Below, one piece after another: positions 16,631 through 25,910 of a stretch of DNA of 64,000 nt (position 1 is the stretch's first letter; each line of letters opens with the position of its first letter). The notes beneath the pieces were generated by a model that made no database searches, was not told the origin of the DNA, and saw nothing but the letters and a program-made list of their open reading frames with translations. The stretch is from Peptoniphilus rachelemmaiella (GTDB lineage: Bacteria; Bacillota; Clostridia; Tissierellales; Peptoniphilaceae), in NCBI RefSeq assembly GCF_943169845.1, contig NZ_CALPBW010000002.1, forward strand, positions 1 to 64,000, given 5' to 3'. Both the position numbers and the translations under genes were made by a program.

Positions 16631-17436
16631 TACTTCCGTCTCGTTTCCGTGGGCCCGGGGATCGCCTTGCCTTCTTTATAAAGCTTGCCCACAGCCCGCT
16701 TGAAGGCTTTTTTCGTCATGCCCGTGAGGCGCTTGATCGCCTCGGGATCGGATTTGTCGCCGACGGGGAGTCTGCCGCCCATTTCATCCATAAGGCCCAG
16801 GAGCACGTCGGAATCCTGAAGCATTTGCACGTGGGCAAAGTCTCGCAGCGACAAAGTGAGTTTACCGTCGTCAAGTACATTGGCCACCCGCACTTCCACC
16901 GTATCTCCCGCGTGGTAGATTCCCTTCATCTCTTGCTTGGGAATGCGGCCGTCGTAGGTGTCGTCCACGGCGACGAGGACGCCGCTTTTGCCTACGTGGT
17001 ACACCGTGCCCGTGACCCGATCCCCTTTTTTGTAGGGGCTGTTTGATTTTAATGCGTCTTTAATTTCCATGGAAACGGCCAAGCGCTCGGACTTGTCCAC
17101 GTACATGGTAAAGAGGTATTTTTCTCCTTCTGCGATGCGCTCCGTGGCTTCAGAGAAGGGAAGCAAGATATCTTTCGGTGCGTTAATGCCGACGAAGTAG
17201 CCGATTTTCGACTTGGCCACCACTTTCAGCTTGGCTACTTCTCCCACTTGGATGAAGGGCGCCTCGAGCATGCCGGCGATTTGCCCGTTGTTTTCACGGT
17301 ACAAAAACACGTCCCGCATCTCTCCGTCTTTGCCCCGCATCTCGCCGTGAATGGGTACTTCCTTTTCGCCGTCGGTGGCCCAAAGGTATTTGCCCTTTTC
17401 CACGAGTTTTAACTGTTGTACTTTTCCTAATTTCAT
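16630..17436 (-). CDS. cvfB: S1-domain RNA-binding protein, CvfB family
   Basis: 268 residues. Several S1-like beta-barrel segments are visible: GQIAGMLEAPFIQVGEVAKL, KIGYFVGINAPKDILLPFSE, GDRVTGTVYHVGKSGVLVAV. A winged-helix-like C-terminus (SDPEAIKRLTGMTKKAFKRA and a following basic tail) is the CvfB hallmark. Family members bind RNA and affect virulence and gene regulation in staphylococci; the exact target here is unknown. It overlaps the gene before it by 4 bp and rlmD by 1 bp, so the three form one transcription unit. Confidence 0.88.
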   Translation of the reverse strand: MKLGKVQQLKLVEKGKYLWATDGEKEVPIHGEMRGKDGEMRDVFLYRENNGQIAGMLEAPFIQVGEVAKLKVVAKSKIGYFVGINAPKDILLPFSEATERIAEGEKYLFTMYVDKSERLAVSMEIKDALKSNSPYKKGDRVTGTVYHVGKSGVLVAVDDTYDGRIPKQEMKGIYHAGDTVEVRVANVLDDGKLTLSLRDFAHVQMLQDSDVLLGLMDEMGGRLPVGDKSDPEAIKRLTGMTKKAFKRAVGKLYKEGKAIPGPTETRRK

Positions 17437-18005
17437 TTTTTCCCTTTCTCCAAGAGCTCCTTGGCCATGTGGTCGTAAATGTCGTGGGCCCTGCCCTCTA
17501 AGGTGGAGCCCAATTCGTAAAAGGCGTAGCTGCCCCCTTCGCTCTTTAAGAGGGCGTCTAAGGCGTAGTAGCTGAAGGCGTCGTGGCGGCCTAAATTTTC
17601 CACGATGGCCCGCGCCTGGGTCTTGTGGGAAAGATCCGTGTAGCGGGTCAGGTAGATGCCGAATTTTTTCGCCTCAATGACTTCGCTGTCCCGCATAAGC
17701 AAAATGGCGAGGCCCAAAAAAGGACGCTCCATTTGATCCAGGGCGAAGAGCCACTGCTCGAAGCGGCCCACGGCTTCCAGTGCCCGGTTCTTTTCAAAAA
17801 AGCGGTCGATGTGCTCCATGGCAAAGGGCTCCCGGCCGAAATATTCCATAATGCCCACGTCCAGGGCGTCGGTATTCACCGGCGTCGGTGTCATTTCTTT
17901 ATTGAGGACGGCCCATTCGTAGCTGCCGTCGTCGCCGATGTCCACCCGGGGATCTTCGACGATTTTTCCGTATAAGGTCTTCGGTTTTTTCTTAAATCCA
18001 AACAT
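17433..18005 (-). CDS. Hypothetical cytoplasmic protein (190 aa)
   Basis: I do not recognise this protein. The ATG at 18005 has an AGGAGG site 4 bp upstream; a longer frame to 18050 does not. The product is soluble, mixed alpha helical, with KKKPKTLYGKIVEDPRVDIG near the N-terminus and a helical C-terminal half (LSHKTQARAIVENLGRHD). It overlaps cvfB by 4 bp and is the first gene of the cvfB-rlmD unit, suggesting a translation-related or envelope-stress role only by position. Confidence 0.65.
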   Translation of the reverse strand: MFGFKKKPKTLYGKIVEDPRVDIGDDGSYEWAVLNKEMTPTPVNTDALDVGIMEYFGREPFAMEHIDRFFEKNRALEAVGRFEQWLFALDQMERPFLGLAILLMRDSEVIEAKKFGIYLTRYTDLSHKTQARAIVENLGRHDAFSYYALDALLKSEGGSYAFYELGSTLEGRAHDIYDHMAKELLEKGKK

Positions 18006-18086
18006 AATGCCTCCTGATTTTATTTTCCCACAGGCGCTCTTTAAAAGCAAACGGACATGGAAAAAGCTCCGGCCGAAGCCGAAGCC

Positions 18087-18368
18087 TTATAAAAACTGCG
18101 CGATGTAATTTAACTTATCTGCAATCCACAGGCGAATGTCCGGGAAATGTTCCACAAGGGTGGTTTTAAGCACCGCCATGCGGCGAAGCATTTCTTGTCC
18201 CTGGCCTTGGGGATCGTGAATGAAGCCGTCGAGATAGCCGAACTTCGCCAACACAGCCAAGAGGATGGCGAGAAAAATCAAGCGGCGCAGACGCCTGCGA
18301 CGGCGCTTTCTTCGTTTCTTTTCTTTTTTTCGATCCACGGCATCTTGTACCATGCTTGTCATTTCCAT
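18087..18368 (-). CDS. Small basic membrane protein (93 aa)
   Basis: An N-terminal block with sixteen lysines and arginines in nineteen residues (about 14-32) precedes one membrane helix (about 30-44, IFLAILLAVLAKFGYL). The rest is amphipathic. The strong basic flank predicts a cytoplasmic N-terminus and possible contact with nucleic acid or anionic lipid. AAAGGAGGG lies 5 bp before the ATG. Not a family I know. Confidence 0.6.
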   Translation of the reverse strand: MEMTSMVQDAVDRKKEKKRRKRRRRRLRRLIFLAILLAVLAKFGYLDGFIHDPQGQGQEMLRRMAVLKTTLVEHFPDIRLWIADKLNYIAQFL

Positions 18369-18438
18369 GGACTCCCTCCTTTTTCACCAGTATAGCAGAT
18401 AATATCCAAGCCTTGGCAAAGAGGCGGGAAAGCCTAAG

Positions 18439-18903
18439 CTATTTCGACACGTCGACGAAGCCTTCCCCGTCCACGGCGTGGATCAATTCGTCGACGGCAA
18501 ATTTTGCCACGGCGTATTCCGAGCCGCAGGCGGGATAAACCACGTCGTAAGCTTTTAAGCTTTCGTCTAAATACACTTTCACGCCGGGATTGACGCCGAA
18601 GGGGGTCACGCCACCGACTTCGTGGCCGATTTCTTCGGCAACTTCTTCGGCAGAGAGCATTTTCGCCTTGGTTTGGAAGGCGGCCTTGAACTTTTTATTG
18701 TCCACCCGCTTGTCCCCGGCCATGACGATTAAAATCGGCTCTTTTTCGGCATTGCGGAAGGTAAGGGACTTGGCGATTTCCCCCGGCGTCACGCCTAAGA
18801 CGGCGGCGGCCATTTCAACGGTGGCGGTGGATTCTTCCGTTTCGATAAAGTGATCCGTGAGGCCCTTTTTTTCTAAATAGGCGTACGCTTTTTCCTTCGA
18901 CAT
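18439..18903 (-). CDS. ybaK: YbaK/ProX-family aminoacyl-tRNA deacylase
   Basis: 154 residues spanning the complete YbaK/EbsC fold: TEESTATVEMAAAVLGVTPG, the ILIVMAGDKRVDNKKFKA strand-helix with the conserved lysine, and VGGVTPFGVNPGVKVYLDES carrying the conserved GGVxPxG motif. Members remove wrongly attached amino acids (for example Cys on tRNA-Pro). It follows typA by 13 bp and probably shares its message. The ATG is preceded by CAGGAGGGAAAT. Confidence 0.88.
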   Translation of the reverse strand: MSKEKAYAYLEKKGLTDHFIETEESTATVEMAAAVLGVTPGEIAKSLTFRNAEKEPILIVMAGDKRVDNKKFKAAFQTKAKMLSAEEVAEEIGHEVGGVTPFGVNPGVKVYLDESLKAYDVVYPACGSEYAVAKFAVDELIHAVDGEGFVDVSK

Positions 18904-18916
18904 AATTTCCCTCCTG

Positions 18917-20737
18917 TTACTTGTTTTTGTTGGCTTTGTAACGCTTGTTGGAATCTAAAATCGTCTTTCTGATTCTAAAGGATTGCGGCGTAATCTCGAT
19001 GAGCTCGTCTTCTTCGATAAACTCGATGGCTTCTTCCAAGCTCAAATCGCGAATGGGCGACAGGCGCAGGGCTTCGTCGCTGCCGGAGGCACGCACATTG
19101 GTTTGCTTCTTCGTTTTGGTGACACTGACCTCGAGATCCAGCCCCTTCGGCGAGGAGCCTACCACCATGCCGGCGTAAACATCTTCGCCCGGTTCCACGA
19201 AGAGATCCCCACGGTCTTGAGCATTGTGCAGACCGTAGGCCGATGCGGTGCCCGTGTCGAAGGAGATAATGGAGCCGGTTTTGCGGCGGGGAATGTCTCC
19301 CTTATAAGGGGCGTAGTCTTCGAACTGGGAGTTCATAATGCCGTTGCCCTTGGTGTCCGTAATAAATTCCTGACGGTAGCCGATGAGGCCACGGGCGGGA
19401 ATGCGGAAGACGAGGCGGGAATAGCCGCCGTCCGGCTCTTGCATGGTCAAAAGTTCGCCTTTTCTGCGGCCCAATTTTTCGATAATGGAGCCGATAAATT
19501 CCTGATTCACGTCGATGGTGACTTTTTCCATGGGCTCGTAGCGCTTGCCGTCCACGGTTTTGTAGAGGACTTCCGGCTTGGAAACTTGGAATTCATAGCC
19601 TTCTCGGCGCAGGTTTTCGATTAAAACGGAGAGGTGCAGCTCGCCGCGGCCGCTGACCTTAAAGGCATCGGTGCTGTCTGTATCTTCCACCTTTAAGCTC
19701 ACGTCTGTTTCCAGTTCTCGGTAGAGGCGGGTTCTCAATTGGCGGGAAGTGACGAACTCCCCTTCTCTGCCCGCAAAGGGCGAGTCGTTGACGGAGAAGG
19801 TCATGGACAGGGTGGGCTCGGAGATTTTTACAAATTCCAGGGCTTCGCCTTTGTCCGGATCGGCAATGGTGTCGCCGATATTAATGTCTTCGATCCCAGT
19901 GACGGCCACGATGTTTCCGGCGGAGGAGCCGTCTTTTTCCACACGATCCAGGCCTTCGAATTCGTAAATCTTGTTGATCTTCACCGACTCCCGCTTATTG
20001 GGGTCGGCGGCATTTAAAAGCACCATGCTGTCGCCTTTTTTAATGGCGCCGTTTTCGATGCGGCCGATGCCGATGCGGCCCACGTATTCGTTGTAGTCGA
20101 TGGTGGAAATTAAAAGTTGTGCCGGTTTATCCACATCCATGGCCGGCGGATCGATGTGTTTTAAAATCGCTTCGAAAAGGGGCTTCATGTTTTCGCCTTT
20201 GACATCGGCGGATTCCGACGCCCAGCCTTCCTTGGCCGAAGCGTAGATAAAGGGGGAATCCAACACGTCTTCGTCGGCGCCCAATTCGATAAACAGATCC
20301 AACACTTCGTTTTCCACTTCTTCCGGCCGTGCGCCGGGGCGGTCCACTTTGTTAATGCAGACGATGACATCCAGACCCAGCTCGAAGGATTTTTTCAATA
20401 CGAATTTCGTTTGAGGCATGGGGCCTTCGAAAGCATCCACCAGGAGGACCACGCCGGAGACCATCTTCAACACCCGTTCCACTTCGCCGCCGAAATCCGC
20501 GTGGCCCGGCGTGTCGATAATATTGATCTTCGTATCCCCGTATTGGATGGCGGTGTTTTTCGAAAGAATCGTAATGCCCCGTTCCTTTTCGATGTCGCCG
20601 GAGTCCATGACCCGCTCCGCTACCACTTGATTGTCACGGAACACGCCGGATTGCCTGAGCAGCACATCGACCAAGGTGGTCTTTCCGTGATCGACGTGGG
20701 CAATAATGGCTATATTTCGAATATCTCTCTGTTCCAT
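18917..20737 (-). CDS. typA: Ribosome-associated translational GTPase TypA/BipA
   Basis: 606 residues from the ATG at 20737 (GAAAGGAAG upstream). The GTPase domain has IIAHVDHGKTTL, the switch I RGITI, DTPGHADFGGEV and NKVD. Domains II, III and V follow, and the BipA-specific C-terminus (RFRIPARGLIGYRQEF-type region, DELIEITPQSFRIRK) is complete. TypA binds ribosomes and assists large-subunit assembly and stress or cold adaptation. Length is normal for the family. Confidence 0.93.
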   Translation of the reverse strand: MEQRDIRNIAIIAHVDHGKTTLVDVLLRQSGVFRDNQVVAERVMDSGDIEKERGITILSKNTAIQYGDTKINIIDTPGHADFGGEVERVLKMVSGVVLLVDAFEGPMPQTKFVLKKSFELGLDVIVCINKVDRPGARPEEVENEVLDLFIELGADEDVLDSPFIYASAKEGWASESADVKGENMKPLFEAILKHIDPPAMDVDKPAQLLISTIDYNEYVGRIGIGRIENGAIKKGDSMVLLNAADPNKRESVKINKIYEFEGLDRVEKDGSSAGNIVAVTGIEDINIGDTIADPDKGEALEFVKISEPTLSMTFSVNDSPFAGREGEFVTSRQLRTRLYRELETDVSLKVEDTDSTDAFKVSGRGELHLSVLIENLRREGYEFQVSKPEVLYKTVDGKRYEPMEKVTIDVNQEFIGSIIEKLGRRKGELLTMQEPDGGYSRLVFRIPARGLIGYRQEFITDTKGNGIMNSQFEDYAPYKGDIPRRKTGSIISFDTGTASAYGLHNAQDRGDLFVEPGEDVYAGMVVGSSPKGLDLEVSVTKTKKQTNVRASGSDEALRLSPIRDLSLEEAIEFIEEDELIEITPQSFRIRKTILDSNKRYKANKNK

Positions 20738-20803
20738 AAACTTCCTTTCTCGGCAAATGCCGCTATAAAAATAGGATCGGTTGCCCAATCCTTCAACTTA
20801 TCT

Positions 20804-20809
20804 ATTATA
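20804..20809 (-). promoter_or_regulatory. -10 box of the typA promoter
   Basis: TATAAT on the minus strand, about 67 bp before the typA start. The -35 region, TTTCGC at 17 bp spacing, is weak. Confidence 0.5.
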
Positions 20810-20848
20810 CAGCATTTTCCTCTTTCGCGAAAGGTGCTTGCCAAAGTT

Positions 20849-21244
20849 TTAAACCAAATCCATCAAACAGTGAATGGCATTGCCCTTGTATTCCACGGAG
20901 CGACAAATGGATTCCACGATAAAAAGCCCGCGTCCGCAGCAGCTTTCGCTGGTGCATTCAAAATCATCCGCGGAGTAATAAAAGCCTTCCCCTTCATCTC
21001 GCACGGCGATGCGCATTAAGCCGGGCTCCACGTCCACGCGCAAAAAGACCTGCTTGTCCCGATTCCATGCGTTCCCGTGATCGGCGCCGTTGACCATGAG
21101 TTCGTCGATAATCAGGCGTATATCATATTGTAAATCCCGATTGGGAATATAAGCCGAGATCACCTCCATGGCGTCGGCGATAAAACGACGCAGCGCCGCC
21201 ATGTCGCTGGCCACGGACCCTTGAAAGGTACGCACTTTTCTCAT
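20849..21244 (-). CDS. RsbW-like ATP-binding regulatory protein (serine kinase/anti-sigma type)
   Basis: 131 residues forming a stand-alone HATPase_c_2 domain: an N-box (IDELMVNGADHGNAW), a G1-like RDEGEGFYY and G2-like CCGRGLFIVESI. Proteins of this kind phosphorylate anti-anti-sigma factors or bind sigma factors. No sigma factor or STAS-domain gene is nearby, so the partner is elsewhere or the role differs. The two adjacent cysteines just before GRGLF are unusual and could make it redox-sensitive; that is speculation. GGGGGGAAAG precedes the ATG. Confidence 0.75.
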   Translation of the reverse strand: MRKVRTFQGSVASDMAALRRFIADAMEVISAYIPNRDLQYDIRLIIDELMVNGADHGNAWNRDKQVFLRVDVEPGLMRIAVRDEGEGFYYSADDFECTSESCCGRGLFIVESICRSVEYKGNAIHCLMDLV

Positions 21245-21384
21245 GTCTTTCCCCCCTATGCTTTCTTTTTACCCAAGAAAGCGTCGCAAAAACCACGACA
21301 AAAGGGAATTTTCCTTCTGTGTTTCTTCCCCTTTTTTCCGCTTCAAAATTTTCATTTTCTCTGTTACTTTTTCTATCCAGCGGG

Positions 21385-21390
21385 TATAAT
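21385..21390 (+). promoter_or_regulatory. -10 box of the rubredoxin promoter
   Basis: TATAAT 42 bp before the rubredoxin start codon. TGTTAC at 17 bp spacing is a poor -35 match, so an activator or a non-standard -35 may be involved. Confidence 0.5.
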
Positions 21391-21432
21391 TAATCTAGGT
21401 TGACAAGTTAACAATTGAAAGGAGTTCAACAC

Positions 21433-21594
21433 ATGGACAAATATGAATGCCAAGTATGTGGTTACATTTACGATCCCGCCGAAGGTGATCCGGACAACGG
21501 TATCGCAGCCGGCACCGCTTTTGCTGATCTTCCCGCTGATTGGGAATGCCCCCTCTGCGGCGCAGGCAAAGACGACTTCGAAAAGGCTGAATAA
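21433..21594 (+). CDS. Rubredoxin
   Basis: A 53-residue protein, complete. The two CxxCG iron-binding loops are [12 protein letters not shown] (Cys 6 and 9) and WECPLCGAG (Cys 39 and 42), with the conserved [17 protein letters not shown] linker. One Fe(Cys)4 centre carries single electrons in the cytoplasm, commonly to oxygen- or peroxide-reducing enzymes in anaerobes. One of only a few plus-strand genes here, monocistronic, with GAAAGGAG upstream, a TATAAT box and its own terminator. Confidence 0.95.
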   Translation: MDKYECQVCGYIYDPAEGDPDNGIAAGTAFADLPADWECPLCGAGKDDFEKAE

Positions 21595-21602
21595 TCGCAT
21601 GC

Positions 21603-21632
21603 AAAGGTCGCGGTTCGTACCGCGCCTTTTTT
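21603..21632 (+). terminator. Rubredoxin terminator
   Basis: AAAGG-CGCGGT pairs with ACCGCG-CCTTTT around TCGT, followed by a T-run on the plus strand, 8 bp after the stop codon. Confidence 0.8.
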
Positions 21633-21651
21633 ATTGCTCTTTTTACATAGA

Positions 21652-21682
21652 AAATCCATTGAGATCGTGCCCAATGGATTTT
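21652..21682. terminator. Terminator between convergent rubredoxin and engB
   Basis: AAATCCATTG / CAATGGATTT arms around a 10-base loop, with T-runs on both strands. It ends the engB-side minus-strand transcript two bases after the engB stop. Confidence 0.7.
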
Positions 21683-21684
21683 TT

Positions 21685-22287
21685 TCAGTCTTTTTTCTTG
21701 TAATAGGCCGCCATATCCTCGATGATCTCCCAGAGCACGTCCACATTTTCTTTGGTGACGGCGCTGTAGGGGACGATGAGGTCGTCGTAGGGAATGTGAA
21801 GGGCTTTTTTTATAATGGAAAAAGCCTTTTGCCTTTGGTTCTTCGACAACTTGTCGGCCTTTGTGGCCACGACGAGGCCGGCAAAGCCGTTTTCCACGAT
21901 CCATGCATACATTTCCTTGTCCTTGGCCGTTGGTTCGTGGCGCATGTCCACGAGGAGGATCAGCTCCGCCAAATTGTCGCGGCTCTCAAGGTATTCATTA
22001 ATGGTCTTGGCCCAGGCGTCTTGGTCTTTTTTCGACGCCACGGCGTAGCCGTAGCCCGGCAGATCCACGAGGCGCAGGGCATCGTTGATGCGATAAAAAT
22101 TAATGGTGCGGGTCTTTCCCGGCTTGCCGCTGGTGCGGGCCAGGTTTTTTCTTCCCAACATGGCGTTGGTGAAGCTGCTCTTGCCCACATTGGAACGGCC
22201 GCAAAAGGCAAATTCCGGCAAGTCCGCCGGCGGGTATTGCTCTTTTTTAACGGCGACTTTTTCTAAATTACACTGACGTATCTTCAC
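21685..22287 (-). CDS. engB: Ribosome biogenesis GTPase EngB/YsxC
   Basis: 200 residues; G1 GRSNVGKSSFTNAML, G3 DLPGYGYA, G4 TKADKL are all present. The protein assists late 50S subunit assembly. It starts with GTG and overlaps the end of lon by 20 bp, so it is translated from the lon message; the ribosome binding site (AGAGG) lies inside lon. The lon-engB order is the common Firmicute arrangement. Confidence 0.93.
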   Translation of the reverse strand: MKIRQCNLEKVAVKKEQYPPADLPEFAFCGRSNVGKSSFTNAMLGRKNLARTSGKPGKTRTINFYRINDALRLVDLPGYGYAVASKKDQDAWAKTINEYLESRDNLAELILLVDMRHEPTAKDKEMYAWIVENGFAGLVVATKADKLSKNQRQKAFSIIKKALHIPYDDLIVPYSAVTKENVDVLWEIIEDMAAYYKKKD

Positions 22288-24598
22288 GTACCATCGCCTC
22301 TTTCAATACTTCATCCATGTGCTCTACGCCGATGACGTTGAGCTTTTTAATGGAGGGAGAATCCATGTCCTTTAAGTCTCTGAGATTGGCCTTGGGCACG
22401 AGGACGGTTTTCACCCCGGCTCGTTGCGCGGCGAGGAGCTTCTCCTTGAGCCCGCCGATGGGAAGCACGCGGCCTCTTAAAGTGACTTCGCCGGTCATGG
22501 CCACGAAGCGATTCACGGGAATCTTCGCCATGGCGGAGTATAGGGCCGTGGTCATGGCGATACCTGCGGAGGGACCGTCTTTCGGCGTAGCGCCGTCGGG
22601 AACGTGAATGTGAATGTCGTGTTTGTCCTTAAAGTCTTCGGAAAGGCCCAATTTTTCTTCCACGCTCCAAATATAGGTGAGGGCCGCCTGAGCCGATTCC
22701 CTCATGACACTGCCCAGTTGGCCGGTGAGTTGAATCTTGCCCTTGCCGGGCACGATGTTCACTTCGATGCCCAAAAGCACGCCGCCCACTGCCGTCCAAG
22801 CCAAGCCGTTGACGTAGCCGATGAGGTTTTCCTCTTCGATGTCCTTTTCCAGGGCCTTTTTCTCGCCTAAATATTTATTCAGATTGCGATTGGTAATGTG
22901 GGCCTTTTCCTTGCCCGTTTCCAAAAATTCCAAATTCACCTTGCGCACGATTTTCGCCAGCTCCTTGTCCAACATGCGGACCCCGGCCTCTTTCGTGTAG
23001 TTTTCGATCATGGTGTCGATGGCGTTGTCGGAAATGGTCATGGCATCGGCGCTGTAGCCCACGTCTTTTAAGTGCTTGGGCCACAAATGGCGCTTGGCGA
23101 TTTCTTTTTTCTCCTCGGGGGTGTAGCCGCCGATGGTAATGATCTCCATGCGGTCCAAAAGAGGCGCCGGAATGGTCTTGGTGGTGTTGGCCGTGGTGAT
23201 GAAAAAGACTTTCGACAAATCGAAGGGGATTTCCAAAAACCGATCGGTGAAGGTGTTGTTTTGCGCCGGATCCAACACTTCCAAGAGACCGGAGGCCGGA
23301 TCGCCGCGGTAGTCGTTGCCCACTTTGTCGATTTCGTCGAGAAGGAAGAGGGGATTGTTTGTCTTCGCCTCTTTCATCAAGCTGATGACACGGCCGGGCA
23401 TGGCGCCGACATAGGTTCTGCGGTGGCCGCGAATTTCGTTTTCGTCGGTCATGCCGCCTAAGCTCATGCGGACATAGGGCTTGTTCAGCGCTTCCGCCAC
23501 GGAGGCGGCGATGCTGGTCTTGCCCACCCCCGGCGGGCCGACGAGGCAAAGGATGGGGGATTTGGCGTCCGGGGATTTTTTCCTCAGGGCGATAAATTCC
23601 AAAATCCGCTCTTTAATGTCCTTTAAGCCGTAGTGGGCCTCGTCTAAAATTTTGCGGGCTTCTTTTAAGCTGTGCTCTTCTTCCGCCGATTCACACCAGG
23701 GCAGATCCAAAATCCAATCCAGGTAATTGGTCTGGCCCGCATACTCCGGCGATGCGGCGTTGATGCGCTCCAGCTTCTTCAGCTCTTTCTCCGCCTTTTC
23801 CCGCACCGCTTCGGGCAGGGCCTTCTCTTCCAAGCGGCGGCGATATTCCGCCACTTCCTCTTCTTCTTCCCCGGTGAGTTCCTTTTGGATGACCCGCATT
23901 TGCTCTTTCAGGAAGTATTCCTTTTGGTTTTCGTTAATGGAATGCTTCACCTTGTCGTCGATGGCGTTGGAAATGCGCAAGAGCTCATTTTCCCGCATTA
24001 AAATGGTGTGCAGGCGCATGAGCCGCTCCTTCACGTCCATGGCGTCGAGAATGCTTTGGGCATCTTCCGCCTTCATGTTCACATAGCCCGCCACCGTGTC
24101 GGCAAAGGCCTGGGGCGTGTCGTAATTAATCACCGAATCCAAAAGACCGGGGTAGATCTTGTTGTTTTTTTCGATGTATTCGTCCAGGTCGTCTTCCGTG
24201 AGGCGCAAAAGGGCCTCGAGCTCCGGCTCCATGGCCTCCTCTGTGTCGTCGTAGCGGGCCACCTCGGCTTCCATCCACTTGCCGGAGGTGTCCACCGACT
24301 GAATCACGCCGCGAGCCACGCCTTTGACGAGAACGCGCACGATGCCCCCGGGCAGGCGCAGGATCTGATTGATCTTGCAAATGGTGCCCGTCTCGTAAAG
24401 GTCTTCCACTTCGGGATCTTCCACTTCGGGATCTCTCTGTGTCACCACAAAGAGGTAGCCGCCTGCGCCGTCTGCTCGCTCGATGGCCGCCACCGAAGGC
24501 TTTCTCGCCGCGTCAAAATGGGTGATGACGTGGGGCAAAATGACCATATCCCTTAGGGCCAAAAGGGGAAAAATTCCGTTTTCCGTTTTTATTGCCAT
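22268..24598 (-). CDS. lon: ATP-dependent protease Lon (LonA)
   Basis: 776 residues: N-terminal substrate-binding domain (PLLALRDMVILPHV), central coiled region, AAA+ module with GPPGVGKTS and a Walker B FLLDEIDKV, and the protease domain with the catalytic serine in DGPSAG (Ser677) and the lysine partner in GGLKEK. It degrades misfolded and regulatory proteins in the cytoplasm. It sits directly after clpX, separated by a terminator, in a block of proteolysis and chaperone genes. Confidence 0.95.
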   Translation of the reverse strand: MAIKTENGIFPLLALRDMVILPHVITHFDAARKPSVAAIERADGAGGYLFVVTQRDPEVEDPEVEDLYETGTICKINQILRLPGGIVRVLVKGVARGVIQSVDTSGKWMEAEVARYDDTEEAMEPELEALLRLTEDDLDEYIEKNNKIYPGLLDSVINYDTPQAFADTVAGYVNMKAEDAQSILDAMDVKERLMRLHTILMRENELLRISNAIDDKVKHSINENQKEYFLKEQMRVIQKELTGEEEEEVAEYRRRLEEKALPEAVREKAEKELKKLERINAASPEYAGQTNYLDWILDLPWCESAEEEHSLKEARKILDEAHYGLKDIKERILEFIALRKKSPDAKSPILCLVGPPGVGKTSIAASVAEALNKPYVRMSLGGMTDENEIRGHRRTYVGAMPGRVISLMKEAKTNNPLFLLDEIDKVGNDYRGDPASGLLEVLDPAQNNTFTDRFLEIPFDLSKVFFITTANTTKTIPAPLLDRMEIITIGGYTPEEKKEIAKRHLWPKHLKDVGYSADAMTISDNAIDTMIENYTKEAGVRMLDKELAKIVRKVNLEFLETGKEKAHITNRNLNKYLGEKKALEKDIEEENLIGYVNGLAWTAVGGVLLGIEVNIVPGKGKIQLTGQLGSVMRESAQAALTYIWSVEEKLGLSEDFKDKHDIHIHVPDGATPKDGPSAGIAMTTALYSAMAKIPVNRFVAMTGEVTLRGRVLPIGGLKEKLLAAQRAGVKTVLVPKANLRDLKDMDSPSIKKLNVIGVEHMDEVLKEAMVREDTSV

Positions 24599-24614
24599 AG
24601 TTTCTCCTTATATA

Positions 24615-24638
24615 AAAAGGCCCACCTGGGTGAGCCTT
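24615..24638 (-). terminator. Terminator between clpX and lon
   Basis: AAGGC-CACC / GGTG-GCCTT arms with a TG turn, followed by TTTTTATA on the minus strand. It may only partly separate clpX from lon. Confidence 0.7.
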
Positions 24639-24642
24639 TCGC

Positions 24643-25899
24643 TTATTGATCCGACGAGATCTTTTTCAAGGGCTCGTCTCTTTCCATGATCGGGGCCTCG
24701 TCGCCTTCGACGCTGGCCTTGGTCACGATGACGCGTTTTACGTCGTTCATGGAAGGAATTTCGAACATGGTGTCCATCATGATCTCTTCGATGGTGCCTC
24801 TCAAGCCGCGGGCGCCGGATTTCTTTTTGATGGCTTTTTCCGCAATGGCGTCTAAAGCATCTTCTTCGAATACCAGTTCCACGCCGTCCATGGCGAAGAG
24901 GGCTTTGTACTGTTTCACAATGGCGTTTTTCGGTTGAGTCAGGATGTGGACCAAGGCGTCTTTATCCAGCTCTTCCAAGGTGACGGTGACGGGTAATCGC
25001 CCGATAAATTCCGGGATCAAGCCGTATTTCAAGAGATCTTCCCCTTCCAGTTCTTCCAGAAGGTTCACCTCGTCGTGCTTGCTCCGTTTGATTTCCGTAC
25101 CGAAGCCGATGCCGCCTTTGCCTAAGCGGGCTTCGATGATTTTATCCAAAGAATCGAAGGCGCCGCCTAAGATAAAGAGGATGTTGGACGTATCCACTTG
25201 AATAAATTCCTGGTTCGGATGCTTTCTGCCGCCTTGCGGGGGGACATTGGCTTCCGTACCCTCGATGAGTTTTAAAAGGGCTTGTTGCACCCCTTCGCCG
25301 CTCACGTCACGGGTAATGGAGACATTTTCCGATTTGCGGGCGATTTTGTCGATTTCGTCCACATAGATAATGCCTCTTTCCGCCGCCTCGATGTCGTAAT
25401 CCGCCGCTTGAATCAGCTTCAGAATAATATTTTCCACATCTTCGCCGACATAGCCCGCCTCGGTAAGGGAGGTGGCATCGGCGATGGCGAAAGGCACATC
25501 CAGGATGCGGGCCATGGTCTGCGCCAAAAGGGTTTTGCCGCTGCCTGTGGGGCCCACCATTAATATATTGCTCTTTTGAATTTCAACGCTGTCGTCGCCT
25601 GCGCCGGCCTCTTGGGTGCGAATGCGCTTGTAGTGATTGTAAACGGCCACGGCCAGGGCGCGCTTGGCGCTTTCCTGGCGAATGACGTAGTCATCTAAGG
25701 TCGCTTTAATTTCCGCCGGCGTGGGCAGGTGATCGGAATTGGCCGCCTCTTTCGGCGCCATTTCCTGTCTTAAAATATCTTCGCACAAATGAATGCATTC
25801 GTCACAAATATAGGCGTCGGGTCCTTTGATCAGTTTTTGCACCTGATCTTTGGACTTGCCGCAAAACGAGCAACGCTGATCTTTTTTCTCTTCTGTCAT
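24643..25899 (-). CDS. clpX: ATP-dependent Clp protease ATP-binding subunit ClpX
   Basis: 418 residues. The N-terminal C4 zinc domain ([10 protein letters not shown] ... YICDEC) is followed by the AAA+ core with [18 protein letters not shown], the ClpP-docking loop region, and sensor motifs. ClpX unfolds tagged proteins and feeds them to ClpP. Starts 11 bp after clpP, with GGAGC before the ATG. Confidence 0.95.
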   Translation of the reverse strand: MTEEKKDQRCSFCGKSKDQVQKLIKGPDAYICDECIHLCEDILRQEMAPKEAANSDHLPTPAEIKATLDDYVIRQESAKRALAVAVYNHYKRIRTQEAGAGDDSVEIQKSNILMVGPTGSGKTLLAQTMARILDVPFAIADATSLTEAGYVGEDVENIILKLIQAADYDIEAAERGIIYVDEIDKIARKSENVSITRDVSGEGVQQALLKLIEGTEANVPPQGGRKHPNQEFIQVDTSNILFILGGAFDSLDKIIEARLGKGGIGFGTEIKRSKHDEVNLLEELEGEDLLKYGLIPEFIGRLPVTVTLEELDKDALVHILTQPKNAIVKQYKALFAMDGVELVFEEDALDAIAEKAIKKKSGARGLRGTIEEIMMDTMFEIPSMNDVKRVIVTKASVEGDEAPIMERDEPLKKISSDQ

Positions 25900-25910
25900 G
25901 ATGCTCCTAA

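Noticed and set aside
18983..19624. Long open frame on the plus strand opposite typA
   Set aside because: It lies entirely antisense to the well-conserved typA gene, has no ribosome binding site and no recognisable product; high G+C genes commonly give such frames.
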